From: Annulohypoxylon bovei var. microspora
Taxonomy: Eukaryota > Ascomycota > Sordariomycetes > Xylariales > Hypoxylaceae
NCBI GenBank assembly: GCA_022836615.1
Contig: MU405383.1
Coordinates: forward strand, 1 to 64,000
DNA length: 64,000 nt
Direction of reading: 5' to 3'
This document shows, piece after piece, positions 25,001 to 36,417 of the stretch. The translations under genes were made by a program, and so were the position numbers. The notes under the pieces are model-generated. The model made no database searches. It saw nothing but the letters and a program-made list of their open reading frames with translations, and was not told the origin of the DNA. The first letter of the stretch is position 1; every line of letters begins with the position of its first letter.

Positions 25001-27456
25001 AAGCCTTCCACTGACACGTTTTTGCGTCGGGGGCGTTATTCCGCGGGCAGCACACCCACCGATGTTGGTTGTCGTTATCGCATTTGAGCTGAGGGCCTAC
25101 GCTAATATAGTCTCCTGTACAAGCAGAAGACCCGCTGCAGTCACTGAGATGACACGCACCATCCATAGGCTGCCAGTCGGTCGAAGAAGAAGGTCCAACA
25201 CCATTTTGAGCTCCGAAAGTTCCGAGGCCGCCTCGGCTGTCTAGGACAGCTGCCAAGGCTTCGTAGTTGCTGTTGTCAAGGTCCAACGCCCAGATAAATA
25301 GGCCAAGCAAACCCTTCTTATTAGCATAGTCGACCTTCTCTTTGATGGTTTTCACGCTATCGTAAGATACCCACTGGTTCTTGCCAAAGGCGAAGTACAT
25401 AGATGCGGCCTTGTCGTCCTCTACAGGGTCGATGTTGTATGTGCTTGCGATTTGGGTAATCTCGTCGTATGAAAGAATTCCAGACTGCCCTGAGCATGCG
25501 CCAGCTAGACCACCGCTTGTGAATGGGCAACCAGGGAGCGTACAAGACGGATCCTCGAGAGTGTAAGAACGCCCGTAGAAACCAAGACCCAGATTAACCT
25601 TGTTTGCCGGAACGTTATTTCGCCATAATAAGTTCAATGCCGCTTCAATCTCGGTGAGATTTGTATGTGAATATACGTATGAACCAATTTGGTCCTCAGG
25701 AGAGTCCCAACTGCCGTGTAGATCATAGGTCATGAGATTAACCCAATCTACACTCTTAGCCATATTTTCGATATCAAACCAGCGTAGATACCAGTATGAT
25801 GTTGGTGCAGTAAAAGAGAGTCCCCACTAATCAGGAAATATTTCCATGTTAGCATGCGTGGCACAATGGTTTGTTACGTAGAAAAGGGGGGGTTACTTAC
25901 CCCATTGCTTTGCGCAGTCCACCACGTCCTAATATCTTTAAGCAGAGATACATAATTGGCGGTGTCGCGATCCTGTCCACTAATGGCATAAATTTAGTTA
26001 AAACGACATAAACGGGATTTGTGTTGATACTTTTACTTACCCTCGATCCGGTGCCCCGGGATACTCCCAATCCAGGTCAACACCATCGAATCCGAACTGA
26101 GCTATTAAATTGGCCTATAATTAGCATATTTGTCTTTCATGCAATACAATACCTTATACAAGTATCTGGGTATATAAACTTATGGGCATAATATTACATA
26201 CTCATAAAGTTCACCAGGCTTAAGATGAATTTCTGTCTTTTCGCCGAACTGGAAGCTAGATCTCCCCATACGGGTTGTGTATCCCTGCATATAAGTCAAA
26301 TGGATGAACCTAGGTAGTTCGTGTAGTACTTTTAACACGCAAAGCCAAAGGATCACTCACGTTCCGTTATCTGAATATGTCCAGCCGCCCAGTGAGAGGA
26401 AGATTTTCAATCCTGGAGCACTCTCTTTCAAAGCCATGATTTCAGTGATAATATCGGTACCAGTCCCATCAATGGGGACAATATCATATGTTGATGGCCG
26501 GATGTAGGCAAACGCTACATATAAATGAGTGATAGAATCAGTTTTGATCCATGACGGGTCACGGCTGGGACCTGGCGCAAATGAAGCTTGTCAGTGACTC
26601 TAGTTTATACGATATAATCCGCGAAATGACGTTAACTAACATGCTCCTCGTTTATAGGGGGCCCATGATTCATAGTAACTACAAAGGAAGGGTTAGTTAT
26701 CTAGGGGATATTGAAATTGATGTGGTTGTGATTATAGAAGTCAACTTACCCAATCACAATATTTGTGACATTTCCTGTATTCAAACCAGTGCTGGGTGGC
26801 TGTGGGCAATTGCTCTGGCAGCCTAATGATGTATCGCAGAATTCCTAGTATCATAGTGAGTAAACGGCGACGGGGAGCTGACATTTGGCGTAAATATTCT
26901 CCGCGTTCTTACCTCCGTAACACCACAGTACCCAGAATTACTACAGCAGACCTTAAGGGGGCATTCCTGACCTGGGGTCTCCGCCCAAGAACCACATTCT
27001 GCTCTAGCTTTGCAATTTGAGGTACACACACTTGGATCGCAGTGTTCTGCGTCTAGGCCACACTAAGTATACCAGTTAGCCCTATCTTGACCCCTATAAC
27101 TGGTCGAATAACAACTTCTTCTGACAAAATTGTCAACACGAAAAGAAAGATAATTCATACGTAGCCACTAATGGATTTTCTCAAGTTAGCAAATTAAAGA
27201 ACCAATAATTAAATATGTGTGCAATCGATTAGACTTACGATTGTGCATCACAACATTCACCTCCCACACAAGGTGTATCAGCGTCACATCTCCCCGGATC
27301 CAGTCTACGGAATAATGAGAATTCCGTTGGAGAGGTACTGCTTAGACTCGCATTCCAAATTGTGGGTGTATCACGATGTTGAGATGAAACTAGAGTGAAA
27401 AAGATAATAAAAGTGATAGCGGCTACTAGGGGCCGACTTGCCTCTACGAAAGCCAT
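22047..27456 (-). CDS. Killer-toxin-like (zymocin alpha/beta-type) GH18 chitinase, 18 exons
   Basis: About 1353 residues in 18 exons (27456-27239, 27167-27161, 27062-26913, 26844-26750, 26678-26641, 26571-26361, 26284-26202, 26101-26041, 25979-25901, 25826-24375, 24273-23341, 23274-23068, 22997-22969, 22874-22686, 22602-22522, 22435-22328, 22261-22210, 22115-22047); the lengths sum to a multiple of three. Order: signal peptide (1-26), two hevein-type chitin-binding domains (about 57-150), GH18 barrel (about 157-515) with catalytic DGVDLDWEY (E280), a Cys-rich linker, and a beta-rich tail as in subgroup C chitinases and the K. lactis zymocin alpha/beta precursor. Dibasic sites near 929 (IKR) and 989-992 (KHKR) could be Kex2 cleavage points. 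It should be a secreted enzyme acting on fungal walls. A 7-base micro-exon completes the first hevein motif. It shares a 683-base divergent promoter with the secreted protein at 28140. The final exon is the least certain. Confidence 0.85.
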
Positions 27457-28139
27457 ATTGGAGAATCAATGCGACAAAGACATCATGAGGATTTCTTAGA
27501 ATATGATAGATGAATACTAGTAACATCTTAATGGATTATAGTTCCTCGAAGAAAGGGGTTGGTAAGAAGCGAATGTCCCAGTCTGTCAATCCTATTTGCG
27601 TCTTTGAAGCCTACCAACTGTCGATTTTCACTCTTCGCTTGTATTAACCAGGATTTAATCCTTCGTCATCATTGAGATTACTTTTATAGATGTTGGCGTA
27701 GAAATTATAAATCAATAATGCATGTTAGAAGATGTGATGCTTCAGATGCCTGGCACATGTACACGCGCACGCGCACAGGATCCTGGTAGATATCCCAGAT
27801 TGAGTATCAGCAGACCTACCTATTCACTACCTATCTATATACTTACCTACTAGGTAGGTATGTTGGTAGTTAAATTATCGAACTAATTTCGACCAAAAAT
27901 CAAATACGAAAAAGGATTCAATATGTGCCTCTTCTTATTTGTTACGTTACTGACATCCCAACGTTCGATGGAGGGTGGGCGATGACACAGTACGCCATAC
28001 ACCAGGGACATATTCAAAGATCAATACCTGATGAACTCTGAGGATATGTATGAATTGGAAGCTCCATCCCACTAGGTTTGAATTCTGCTGTTTAAGCATT
28101 CTAATGTTCTTACGTGTGCAATATTCACCTTCAGTCAAC
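27457..28139. promoter_or_regulatory. Shared divergent promoter region (chitinase / secreted protein)
   Basis: A 683-base spacer lies between two genes transcribed away from each other. It contains a GC-rich alternating run (ACACGCGCACGCGCACAGG, about 27760-27780) and CCTA/TAGG palindromic motifs (about 27833-27860). No specific factor site can be assigned. The layout suggests co-regulation, which is inference. Confidence 0.4.
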
Positions 28140-29440
28140 ATGGCACTCCTTAATCTTCTAAAGGTATTCACCATCTTCACTTTCTTGTTCCCTTCACTTG
28201 GAAAGAACGTCGCGCCTCCCGCAGTGAGACAAAGATCTTCCCAAGACACACCAAGGAATCTCCCTCAAAACAAGGCGCCGTCCATGAATGTATCAGGGCG
28301 GTCCAGTCGTCCAGAGCAAGTGGATTCAAAATCCCTGGAAAACGCACCCCTATCTGTCCCCCAGGACCATGTATTCTATGACAGCTATCAAGCCAATTTC
28401 TCGTGGTCTAACCCAGTGCTTCAAACGGCCTTAGGTATCCGCCCAGCTTCGCTTGAACTCAACAAGCGGGAAGGTCACCTCGTTCATCGCGCGCCAGGCG
28501 GTCAGCTAATTGATCCAATATTCAAACTTCCAAGTTGCTTAGGATGCATTGAAGCATCTAATGGCCAAACCATGACGCTAGAAGAGTTGACCACCGAATA
28601 CCTAGAAAACCAAATCATCCTGAGACCTGATTCAGTCCTCCAAGATAGATGTGTCTTCTACACATCAGTACCGAATCCAGCAACAGCTGCAACCAAATTA
28701 AGTGCAGCAGACCTCACTGAATATTTTAATCGTGTGAATCTCGGTGGTGCGGATAGACACCCCGGTCTGTCGTTGAAAGCGACGAGCTGGGCCTGTTCCA
28801 ATAAAAAGGTGACTATCTGGGTAAGTAGTGTCATGAAATACCTAATATTAACATGAAATCATGAGACATCCGAGGAGCTGCTGATGTGATTTACGGTAGA
28901 ACTTCTTCTCTGGTGCAAACGATGTTTCTGGCGGCAGAGATATCCCGAGCAAGCGAAACTACTGGGAAGTCTACGTCGAGGGGAGTTGGCTCAACTTCCT
29001 CACTAAAGATGACCAACAGTTTGTTTACTTCGAGCGTATGTCGAAGGCTATGGCGCTTCATTGTGGGGGTGTTATATGTAAGTGATGTGTCAAACAAGTA
29101 TAGGCAGAACTAACTAACATCTAAACTCCTAACAGACGTGATGTCTATGCGCCCCGAGGAAATGCCCAAGTATAAATTCATCTGGGGAACTGTAGAGTAT
29201 CCGACGCTGCTAGCTCGGTTCACAGGTGCTCTAGGTGGTGCTCCAACAAAACTTATATCTATTGATGCGGCAAACCCTAATAAGCAGTACGTTTTGGACT
29301 GGCACACGCAGCAGTCAATGAAGAGCTTGACACGAACGGATCCCGATTTCCTAGAGGTGAACGAGTCCGCACTACATGGCAGAGATACTTGTACCTCTAA
29401 TGTAGACTATGAGCCGCCGGACGAGGATTGGTTTGGATAA
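28140..29440 (+). CDS. Secreted pre-pro-protein of unknown function, candidate chitinase partner
   Basis: Three exons (28140-28820, 28900-29077, 29136-29440; 1164 bases) encode 387 residues. The start at 28140 was chosen because it opens directly with a hydrophobic signal peptide (about 1-20, MALLNLLKVFTIFTFLFPSL); an in-frame ATG upstream at 28050 would bury it. A likely pro-region ends at a Kex2-type KR at 109-110. The mature part has eight Cys and conserved-looking motifs: CVFYTS, KVTIWNFF, FERMSKAMAL, FIWGTVEYPTLL. I do not recognise the family. Position beside a zymocin alpha/beta-like chitinase, the divergent shared promoter and pre-pro design make it a candidate for the effector the chitinase helps deliver, comparable in position only to the zymocin gamma subunit. 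That role is inference; a secreted enzyme of another kind is possible. Confidence 0.75.
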
Positions 29441-30074
29441 AGTATAATAACCTCTCAACTGGTAGTTGGCCTCAGACAGGGATTATTAGGTAGAATACGC
29501 CTAATCAGAGGTTACAGCCCACTAACACGCACAGAGCCTGATTCTGATTGCTGGAAGTACCTTTACCTAGGCAATGTGAATACTCTACCTAATAACCTCT
29601 GTCTACCTAAGGTCAACTGCCAGTTAAGGGGATACGATAGGTACCTAGTTACTATAGGACGTGGAGGATGGCTTAGTAATACACAGGAACGAGGCTTTGA
29701 TAGAATTTTATTATTTATGAAAAGTTCGTCTAAGTACCTCTATACTTGCGTCGATAATATCTCGTGTTGGTTGACATTTTTATTGTTATCGCCTCAGTTG
29801 AGCGGGGGCGTATGAACAGCCCCTGGGAGGCCGTCCCTCAACCTACCAACTGCATATGTAACAAGCTCTAGGTATATAATAGTAGGCTGACAGTTAATTT
29901 AACCTAGGCGTACTTTAGTCCTATCCCGCATGACTTCTAATATTCAATATTTTGTTGGGATATAAATACGCTGAATCACGCACACATCCTTCCCCTACTT
30001 AATAAAGATATCATATTCCTCCGATACCCTAGTATTGTGCACATACTTCAATTTTAAAGACATACCTAACAACA
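29441..30074. other. Intergenic, no gene seen
   Basis: Spacer with CCTA/TAGG motifs (about 29490-29660). The 79-codon plus-strand frame at 29576 has no family features. It probably holds the terminator of the upstream gene and the promoter of the ankyrin-like gene. Confidence 0.5.
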
Positions 30075-31259
30075 ATGGAGATGAGTCAGATCACACCGGG
30101 CTGTTATTATCACACCGCATCGGAATGGGCTCACGACGTCGTCTCGACCCATGACTTCTTCTTAAGGTGTTTAAGTCATCTTGGTCCTACTGAGTCTCGC
30201 GTCCAACACCCAGAAGACGTAGACCGGGCGGACCAACAGCTGTACCGCCTCTTCTGGAAAGACACCTTCGGACCAGTGGCTGCTGCGATTCAGCTGTGCG
30301 AATCCGACAGCTTGGCAGGATCAGTTGACGGTGTGTTACCATATCTCATTTCTTCGATGATACTCTCTCATCACACAATCTACTAATTACTAACTTTCGG
30401 TATAGTGGAAGGATTAGTGCCCCTATTCGTAGCATGCACCGATGCATCTCAGACCATAGAGTCCATTCAAACATCCGACAGTCAGAATGTCTTGGCATCA
30501 CCCCTTTTTCGCCAGGCTCTTATCGTTGCCGCTTTGGGAAGCGGTAACCAGTCACTCGCCCGAGATCTTATCAATCACGCTCCAACGACCCCACCGCCAC
30601 CGGAGATGTGCGTGTTCACGATGCAGCCCTCGTCTCTCAGGAATGAACAGAGAATATCGGCCGGCGTGTGGGCAGCTCTTGTAGTGACAGGGTGGGCACC
30701 GACATCGCGAAATTTGGTTCTTTGGGCCGCAAGTAGTAATAACGGACCAGAAGGTGTCGCTTTGCTGAATGCTATCATTGCAGCTGGCTACGATATGCAC
30801 GCAAACCCCATGTTCCCAAAGTCCCTCCCGGCCTTTGCGCTTACTACCGGCGAACCCGAAGTTGTAGAGTACCTTTACGATCTTTATTCTGTCACCACGA
30901 CCAACGACATGCTCATCCAAGCTGTTGAGGTGCGGAACAAGGGTGGTGTGGGAAATCTAAGGTGGCTGCTAGACACGCATCATTTGGATGTGAATTATGT
31001 GCGCCAGGGGAGTGGTCCTTTTGATAAACCTCCCACATTCGGCGATCCGAGAGACAGGGCTGAGCGGGAGCATGCGGCGCAGCTGGCTGGTGAGTCCATC
31101 GAGGAATTCACGAGGGAGTGGGAAAGGCAGCAGGCCCTTCTTGTACCTGTGCAAGGACCAAGAACGGCCTTTCAGGCCGCAGCTCGATGGGAAAATACTG
31201 AGGCATGCGAGTTCTTATTGGGAAGAGGCGCGTCTGAAAACGCAGGAGGAGAGCAGTGA
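30075..31259 (+). CDS. Ankyrin-like cytosolic protein, function unknown
   Basis: Two exons (30075-30330, 30406-31259; 1110 bases, 369 residues), intron GTGTGT...TATAG. No signal peptide or membrane segment. The protein is built of short helical pairs with ankyrin-like signatures: ALIVAALGSGNQSLARDLI, FALTTGEPEVVEYLYDLY, RWLLDTHHLDVN and, near the C-terminus, AFQAAARWENTEACEFLLGRG. It lies immediately downstream of the secreted pre-pro-protein on the same strand. Ankyrin proteins bind other proteins, so an intracellular partner or self-protection role against the neighbour is conceivable; that is speculation from position. It may equally be an unrelated housekeeping neighbour. Confidence 0.75.
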
Positions 31260-31561
31260 TGAAATACACAACAGTAACTAGATCTCATTGAATAATATTG
31301 ACTACTTTGCAATTTTAGAAGTTTTTAACTGCGCGGTGCTTAATAGGTACCTAGTTAGGTAGGTAGGTATGTAAATATATCAAGATTTTAATAGAACTTA
31401 GAGTCATTCAGTAAGGTGTTCAAATGCGTCTGGCCAGTTGATATAAACTCAATTATACACCTTTATTTAATCTCATTAAGACTAATTTCAACTATCCTAA
31501 TAGAAAAATACCCTATTGCATGACAGCTAGGAAGTGTTGCTTATGACTATCCGGCAGAATC
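31260..31561. other. Convergent intergenic spacer
   Basis: Lies between the 3' ends of the ankyrin-like gene and the five-LysM gene. It contains TAGGTACCTAGTTAGGTAGG-type motifs at about 31345-31372. No terminator hairpin was identified. Confidence 0.5.
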
Positions 31562-33910
31562 CTAGGTTGTAGATGTAACTGTGTTTGAACTATTGATTAC
31601 AGACGTCTGCGCACTTGAAGCATGGATGTCGGTCACCGAAGTCGTTTCAGATGTCAATGAAGATGTGGTGAATGCCGTGCCGACCGCCATAGTAGTAGTA
31701 TACGTTGGCCTATAATTGGGTATCGAGACACAATAGTCGTAGCCCATGTACAGCCCAGTACAATTATCCAAGACAGCTGGGTTCCAGGCGACGAATCGAT
31801 CGTGGCTTATTCCATATTGGGTTTCAACTTCTTGACATGGTAGATTTGCCCCTTTTTATCTAGTTAGTGTAACGTAATCGCACGATTGTCAAGAGCTTGT
31901 TACTTACAATCCGTGTCATTTGGAGACGCGAATAAGTTGCAATTCGAAGTTATGCCTGTCCCCGTGGGTTAATACCAATGGTCTCGGATTGCAAATGTCA
32001 ATGTTATAGAAACATACCTGGCTGTTTGTAATGAGCCACGGCGGTACAATAGTAGGTCCCAACCTTGAAGTTTTCACAATTCGTACCGACACCAGGGTTC
32101 CAGAGTGAGAACCGGTCTTTGTCGAGACCGTGAATTGCCATGAACCCGTTGCAGTCGTAACCCGATGTAGCTATGTCGGTTTGGATACATGCACCGACAA
32201 TACCTGGGGAAATAGTTGCATACGTCGCAACACAATATTGAGTATTATTAGCCATGACGCATGGGCTTGTCCCGTTTAATGAAGGATTCCAATCCAGAAA
32301 GTTATCCATGGTCACACCGTACTGTTTAACAACATCTTCGCAAGCGAAGCTGGTTGTTCCATTTATGGTATAGTTGGTAAGTATTGGCGCTGTGGCATAT
32401 GTGTCACAGTCCACTACAACAATAGGAGTTAGTAAATCCTTCTTTAAAACATATTTGAAAAATTTTAAGCATGTTTAGAGAGAAACTACTCTTTATTCAG
32501 CTTAATTAAAAAGTTATCGCTCCCGAGATAGGCAAAAAAAAAAAAAGGGGGGGGGGGGGGAAGCTCTCAATTTTACATACTTCGTGTCAAATTACCATAA
32601 GGCGCACCAGCTGACGATGCAACATAAGTAGCATTTGGATACATGCTCATGGGAGTAAGAGTCGTAGTCCAGAGAGGTGGATCGGAGGGCCGAGATGTTG
32701 TCGTCGCATTTGTCGGGCTAGGATTAACCCAATCGCCTCCTGGGTTAGACGAACATATCACATAACCGACGTAGCTGGCTATATTAGAGCACTTAGGTCC
32801 AAGAGATGGATTCCAAGATGTTAATTGGGCGTAATTTATGCTAAACTGCGACTGCAGAGAGGAGCAGGTGTCGTTGGTTTGGACTTTATACGGTTTGCAT
32901 TTGCGGTAGGATGGTATGCATAACGTTGCTCCTGTTGTCGGAAAATAGTTGCACATCGAGGAAAGTAAATTGTACGATGTTAAGTCATCGGTGCTGATGC
33001 CTTCACTCATAGATATTCCGACACATGTATCGGATGAGGTGACTGTATGGGTTGTCCCTGTGCACGATGGAGCTGTAGATGACGTCGCAGGGGGCCTTGT
33101 AAAAAATTAGAAAAACAAATCCAAAACATATCACCCGAGACTCAAATGCACACCTGATTGTAAAGTTCGTCGCTGTCGGTGGTGGCGAAAGTGACCATCC
33201 CGTCTTTTGACATGAAGATGTCAAGATTGCGAAATCACTCGCCATTATGCTGGTAGATGCGATGGGCATTGCAAGTTGCGTCGAGACTAGCGATAAGTAA
33301 CAATCATCGCAAAACGCTGTTGATACTGTTTCCGGTTAATAATTTGCACCCATCATTTTGGAAGAGTATCTATGACTTGCCAGGAGTTCCCGTAGCTTGT
33401 TGATTCGTTGGATCTATACTTAACACGCTCCCAATTACCAAATTGCAGAAGGCACCTGCTCTGAATGACCATTGTCTTAGTTACTGCTTCGGCTACACGT
33501 TTAGAACTTGAAACTTACGCGTTCTTCAAACACATCGAGTTGAAGATCTCCGCAAACCTTTCAGCAAAGACTGGGGGCGCGGCCATACTACCGTCTGGCT
33601 GTTCGTATAGAGTTGAACCGCACGCACCAGCAATTCTCCTCTCCCAAGTAGCTAACGAAGACTGGCAAGTTGTTGTGCACAAAGTTGTCAACTGTGAAGA
33701 GTTCAAGAACAGCGGAGTACCGAACACAGGGCTATTCTGAACCACATCCCCAGCAGATGCGAGAGTGCCATCACAGGTCACTTGCTGGTTGAGGACTGCG
33801 ATGCAAGTATCTGAGATACCATCCGTGGCAGATATGTTGACTAGCTGAATCTGCGCTTGGGATGTCGCCGCGAAGAGCGCCACCGTAACTGCAATGAGTT
33901 TAAGCAACAT
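31562..33910 (-). CDS. Secreted protein with five LysM domains
   Basis: Seven exons (33910-33519, 33460-33381, 33316-33154, 33095-32581, 32413-32018, 31955-31908, 31851-31562) sum to 1884 bases, 627 residues. It starts with a signal peptide (MLLKLIAVTVALFAATSQAQ), then a Cys-rich domain common in fungal LysM proteins. Five LysM units follow, beginning at CTGTTHTVTSSDTC, CKPYKVQTNDTC, CDTYATAPILTNYT, CIQTDIATSGYDC and CNLFASPNDTD. Most carry the WNP core. A Ser/Thr-rich tail follows. LysM domains bind chitin oligomers; relatives near subgroup C chitinases are thought to shield the producer's own wall or modulate the enzyme. The second intron uses a GC-AG pair (GCAAGT donor at 33380). Intron 4 holds a 13-A/14-G tract. 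Confidence 0.85.
32534..32560 (+). repeat. Homopolymer pair (13 A, 14 G) in a LysM intron
   Basis: Thirteen A residues are followed directly by fourteen G residues within intron 4 of the five-LysM gene. On the transcribed strand this is a C tract then a T tract, which may serve as a long polypyrimidine stretch. Length is prone to sequencing error. Confidence 0.8.
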
Positions 33911-34737
33911 CTTGTCATGAAGATGTATGATTGTTGATGGAATTGGGAAAGTGGTGGTTTGCTATTACCTTTGCAAAAGAAAAAGTAAGAACATAATTGT
34001 GTGAGTGTTTGACAGCACACTATTCACCTTTGAGGCCCCTGTTTAGGGGTCACGATCTGAAAATCAAAGCAGTCGTGTCTGATCCTCAGCCACCCTATCC
34101 TGTGTGATTATGAGAATTCAGTCTGTCATTGTTCAATCTTACTAGTTAGAAGCCCAAGCGTAGGATCATTGGAAAACCAACCATTGCTTGGCAACTATGA
34201 TGGCATGTTGGCGGCCCAGTGCAAGGATAGGTAGGTAAGTTACGATGTCACCAACAACTTATTCTTATAGTAATACACACCATGTAAGATAGGACTTTCC
34301 CAAGGAGCAACTTTCCAGTTTTCCTAATTAGAAGCAATTATAGGAAGTCTTATAAGATGCTACCTAACTAGGTACTGTTAGTCTAGAGCTGTAGAACTAA
34401 TCTGACTTGTGTCAGATAACTGTTGTATGTTACATGAAAACCTGAAATACGAGCCCCGATAGTTAGATCCAACAGGATACAATCAATAGCTTAACTGTCA
34501 GATGTCTAGATCGGTCGAATGATCAAGTCCTAGATACTGACAAGATATTGACTATTGAATCTCCGCGTGGTTTATATCGTGCGAACAAACACTGTGGGGG
34601 ATAATGTACACTACCTGTGGCAGATATAAACAAGCTTGGAGTCACAGCTTATTTAAGGTCCATATACCAACATACCAGAATCAATACCACACACACAAAT
34701 TTAAGACACTGCAGTGTAACGAAGATCTTGTTTCAAA
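33911..34737. promoter_or_regulatory. Shared divergent promoter region of two LysM genes
   Basis: The 827-base spacer separates the start of the five-LysM gene (minus) from that of the four-LysM gene (plus). CTACCTAACTAGGTAC-type motifs lie at about 34358-34377. No identifiable regulator site. Paired regulation is inferred from layout. Confidence 0.4.
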
Positions 34738-36058
34738 ATGTTACATATATATCATTTCACTACCATAATCGCCCTGACGTTATTTGCCTTGGCGTCTGGA
34801 TATACTATCGACCCTCCAACAACGGCACTCAACAATACCATCCAAGACTGTACAAGCTGGGCAGTTGCCGCATCATCAGATACATGCAGTACTTTAGCTA
34901 CAGCTGGAGGTATTACGCTGGATCAACTGTATTTATATGTATGTTCAAAACTGATTGATATTAGTCTGTCTCCTTCATGTCGAAAGAGATTATCGCGGTA
35001 TGATCGTTTGGGTAACCATGTATCTCTAATTCATAACCATAGAATCCTTCTCTTTCTGCAGCCAGTTGTCCTATCATAGTCGGTAACTCGTACTGTGTGG
35101 AAGAGAACTTTGGCGTGCCACCACCGATCTCCTCTTCAACGACCACCTCTACTACTACCTCAACAGGCAATGGCGTTACTACCCCAACACCTACCCAGTC
35201 AGGAATGGCCACAAACTGCAACAACTTCCATAAGGTAGTCACCGGTGATACTTGCGCAGATATCTCAAAGGCCGCCGGCATCAGCGTATCTGACTTCTAC
35301 ACATGGAACCCCGCCGTAAAGACAGACTGCTCTCTGCTTTTCCTAGACTTCTATGTATGTACTGGAATTATCGGCGGAACAACCATTACCACCACCACAA
35401 CGACGTCTAGCACCACCAGCGGGAATGGAATATCGACCCCTACTCCCACACAGACTGGTATGGTGAACAACTGTAACACCTTTTATAAAGTTGTCACTGG
35501 CGATACCTGTGCGGATATTGCTTCTACACATGGCATCAGCTTGGCTAGCTTTTACACCTGGAACCCGGCCGTCAAATCGGATTGCTCGTTGCTCTTCGTT
35601 GACTATTATGTTAGTAACTTCTAGTATCAGCTCTTATATTAGTGCAAAATGTTTTATACTAACCTGTCTACTAAAGGTCTGTGTTAATGTGGTTGGTGGT
35701 ACGACTGCCACACCCACCATCACCACACCAACGACCCCTGGAAATGGCGTTGCGACGCCTACGCCAACACAGACGGGAATGGCGACAAATTGCAAGACAT
35801 TCTACATAGGTGAGTTCTTTTCACTTATCTAGAGAGCCTTATATTTAAATATGATATCTTGAACCTAGATTAACCTTCCTTGTTAAATATTATTACTAAC
35901 GCCTCGGTCTTCTCTTAGTTGTTTCCGGAGATTACTGTCAGAAAATTGCTGATGATGCCTCCATCACACTGGCCAATTTCTATGCCTGGAATCCGGCTGT
36001 CAAAACAGACTGCTCTTTGCTCTTTGTGGGATATTATGTTTGTATTGGGCTTATATGA
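34738..36058 (+). CDS. Secreted LysM protein with four LysM domains
   Basis: Four exons (34738-34938, 35043-35609, 35677-35809, 35919-36058; 1041 bases, 346 residues). Signal peptide at 1-21. LysM 1 (CTSWAVAASSDTC...LYLYNPSL) is divergent. LysM 2-4 are close copies: CNNFHKVVTGDTC, CNTFYKVVTGDTC and CKTFYIVVSGDYC, each with a FYxWNPAVK core. They are separated by near-identical Thr/Pro/Gly linkers containing TPTPTQ, which points to internal duplication. Expected to bind chitin fragments in the apoplast or the fungus's own wall, as for LysM effectors such as Ecp6-type proteins. It has no enzymatic domain. The upstream neighbour is another LysM gene in divergent orientation. Confidence 0.88.
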
Positions 36059-36417
36059 GTACATCATAACAGTCCGTGGCAGAGTTGTAGATGGAGGTAG
36101 CTAATGCACTAATGGGCGTAATAGGGGCATATAAAAATTAGGGCTGTCTCTACCTACCTGCCTACGCATATGAAAACACACATTAAATGTAATATTAAAC
36201 AGTTACTGTAGCTACTACTCAGAGAAATTATCTTTCTTCACCGTTTCCAATGGTCGACGTTTATTTGACTTGCAATTAAGGATTATTTGTATGTAATCGT
36301 GCCTATGCATCAAGGAAGTTTAGCTAGATACCTAGGTAAGAATGACTAGGGATATGACGAAGACTACTCTATTTCAACGTCATTTATGTTGTTCTCGAGA
36401 AAACTAGGTACACGTAT
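36059..36417. other. Intergenic, no gene seen
   Basis: Spacer after the four-LysM gene. CTACCTACCTGCCTACG at about 36150-36166 and TACCTAGGTAAG at about 36330 belong to the genome's CCTA/TAGG motif family. Confidence 0.5.

Noticed and set aside
28050..28139. Upstream ATG of the secreted protein gene as the start
   Set aside because: It would place 30 polar residues in front of a clear signal peptide; the internal ATG at 28140 fits secretion.
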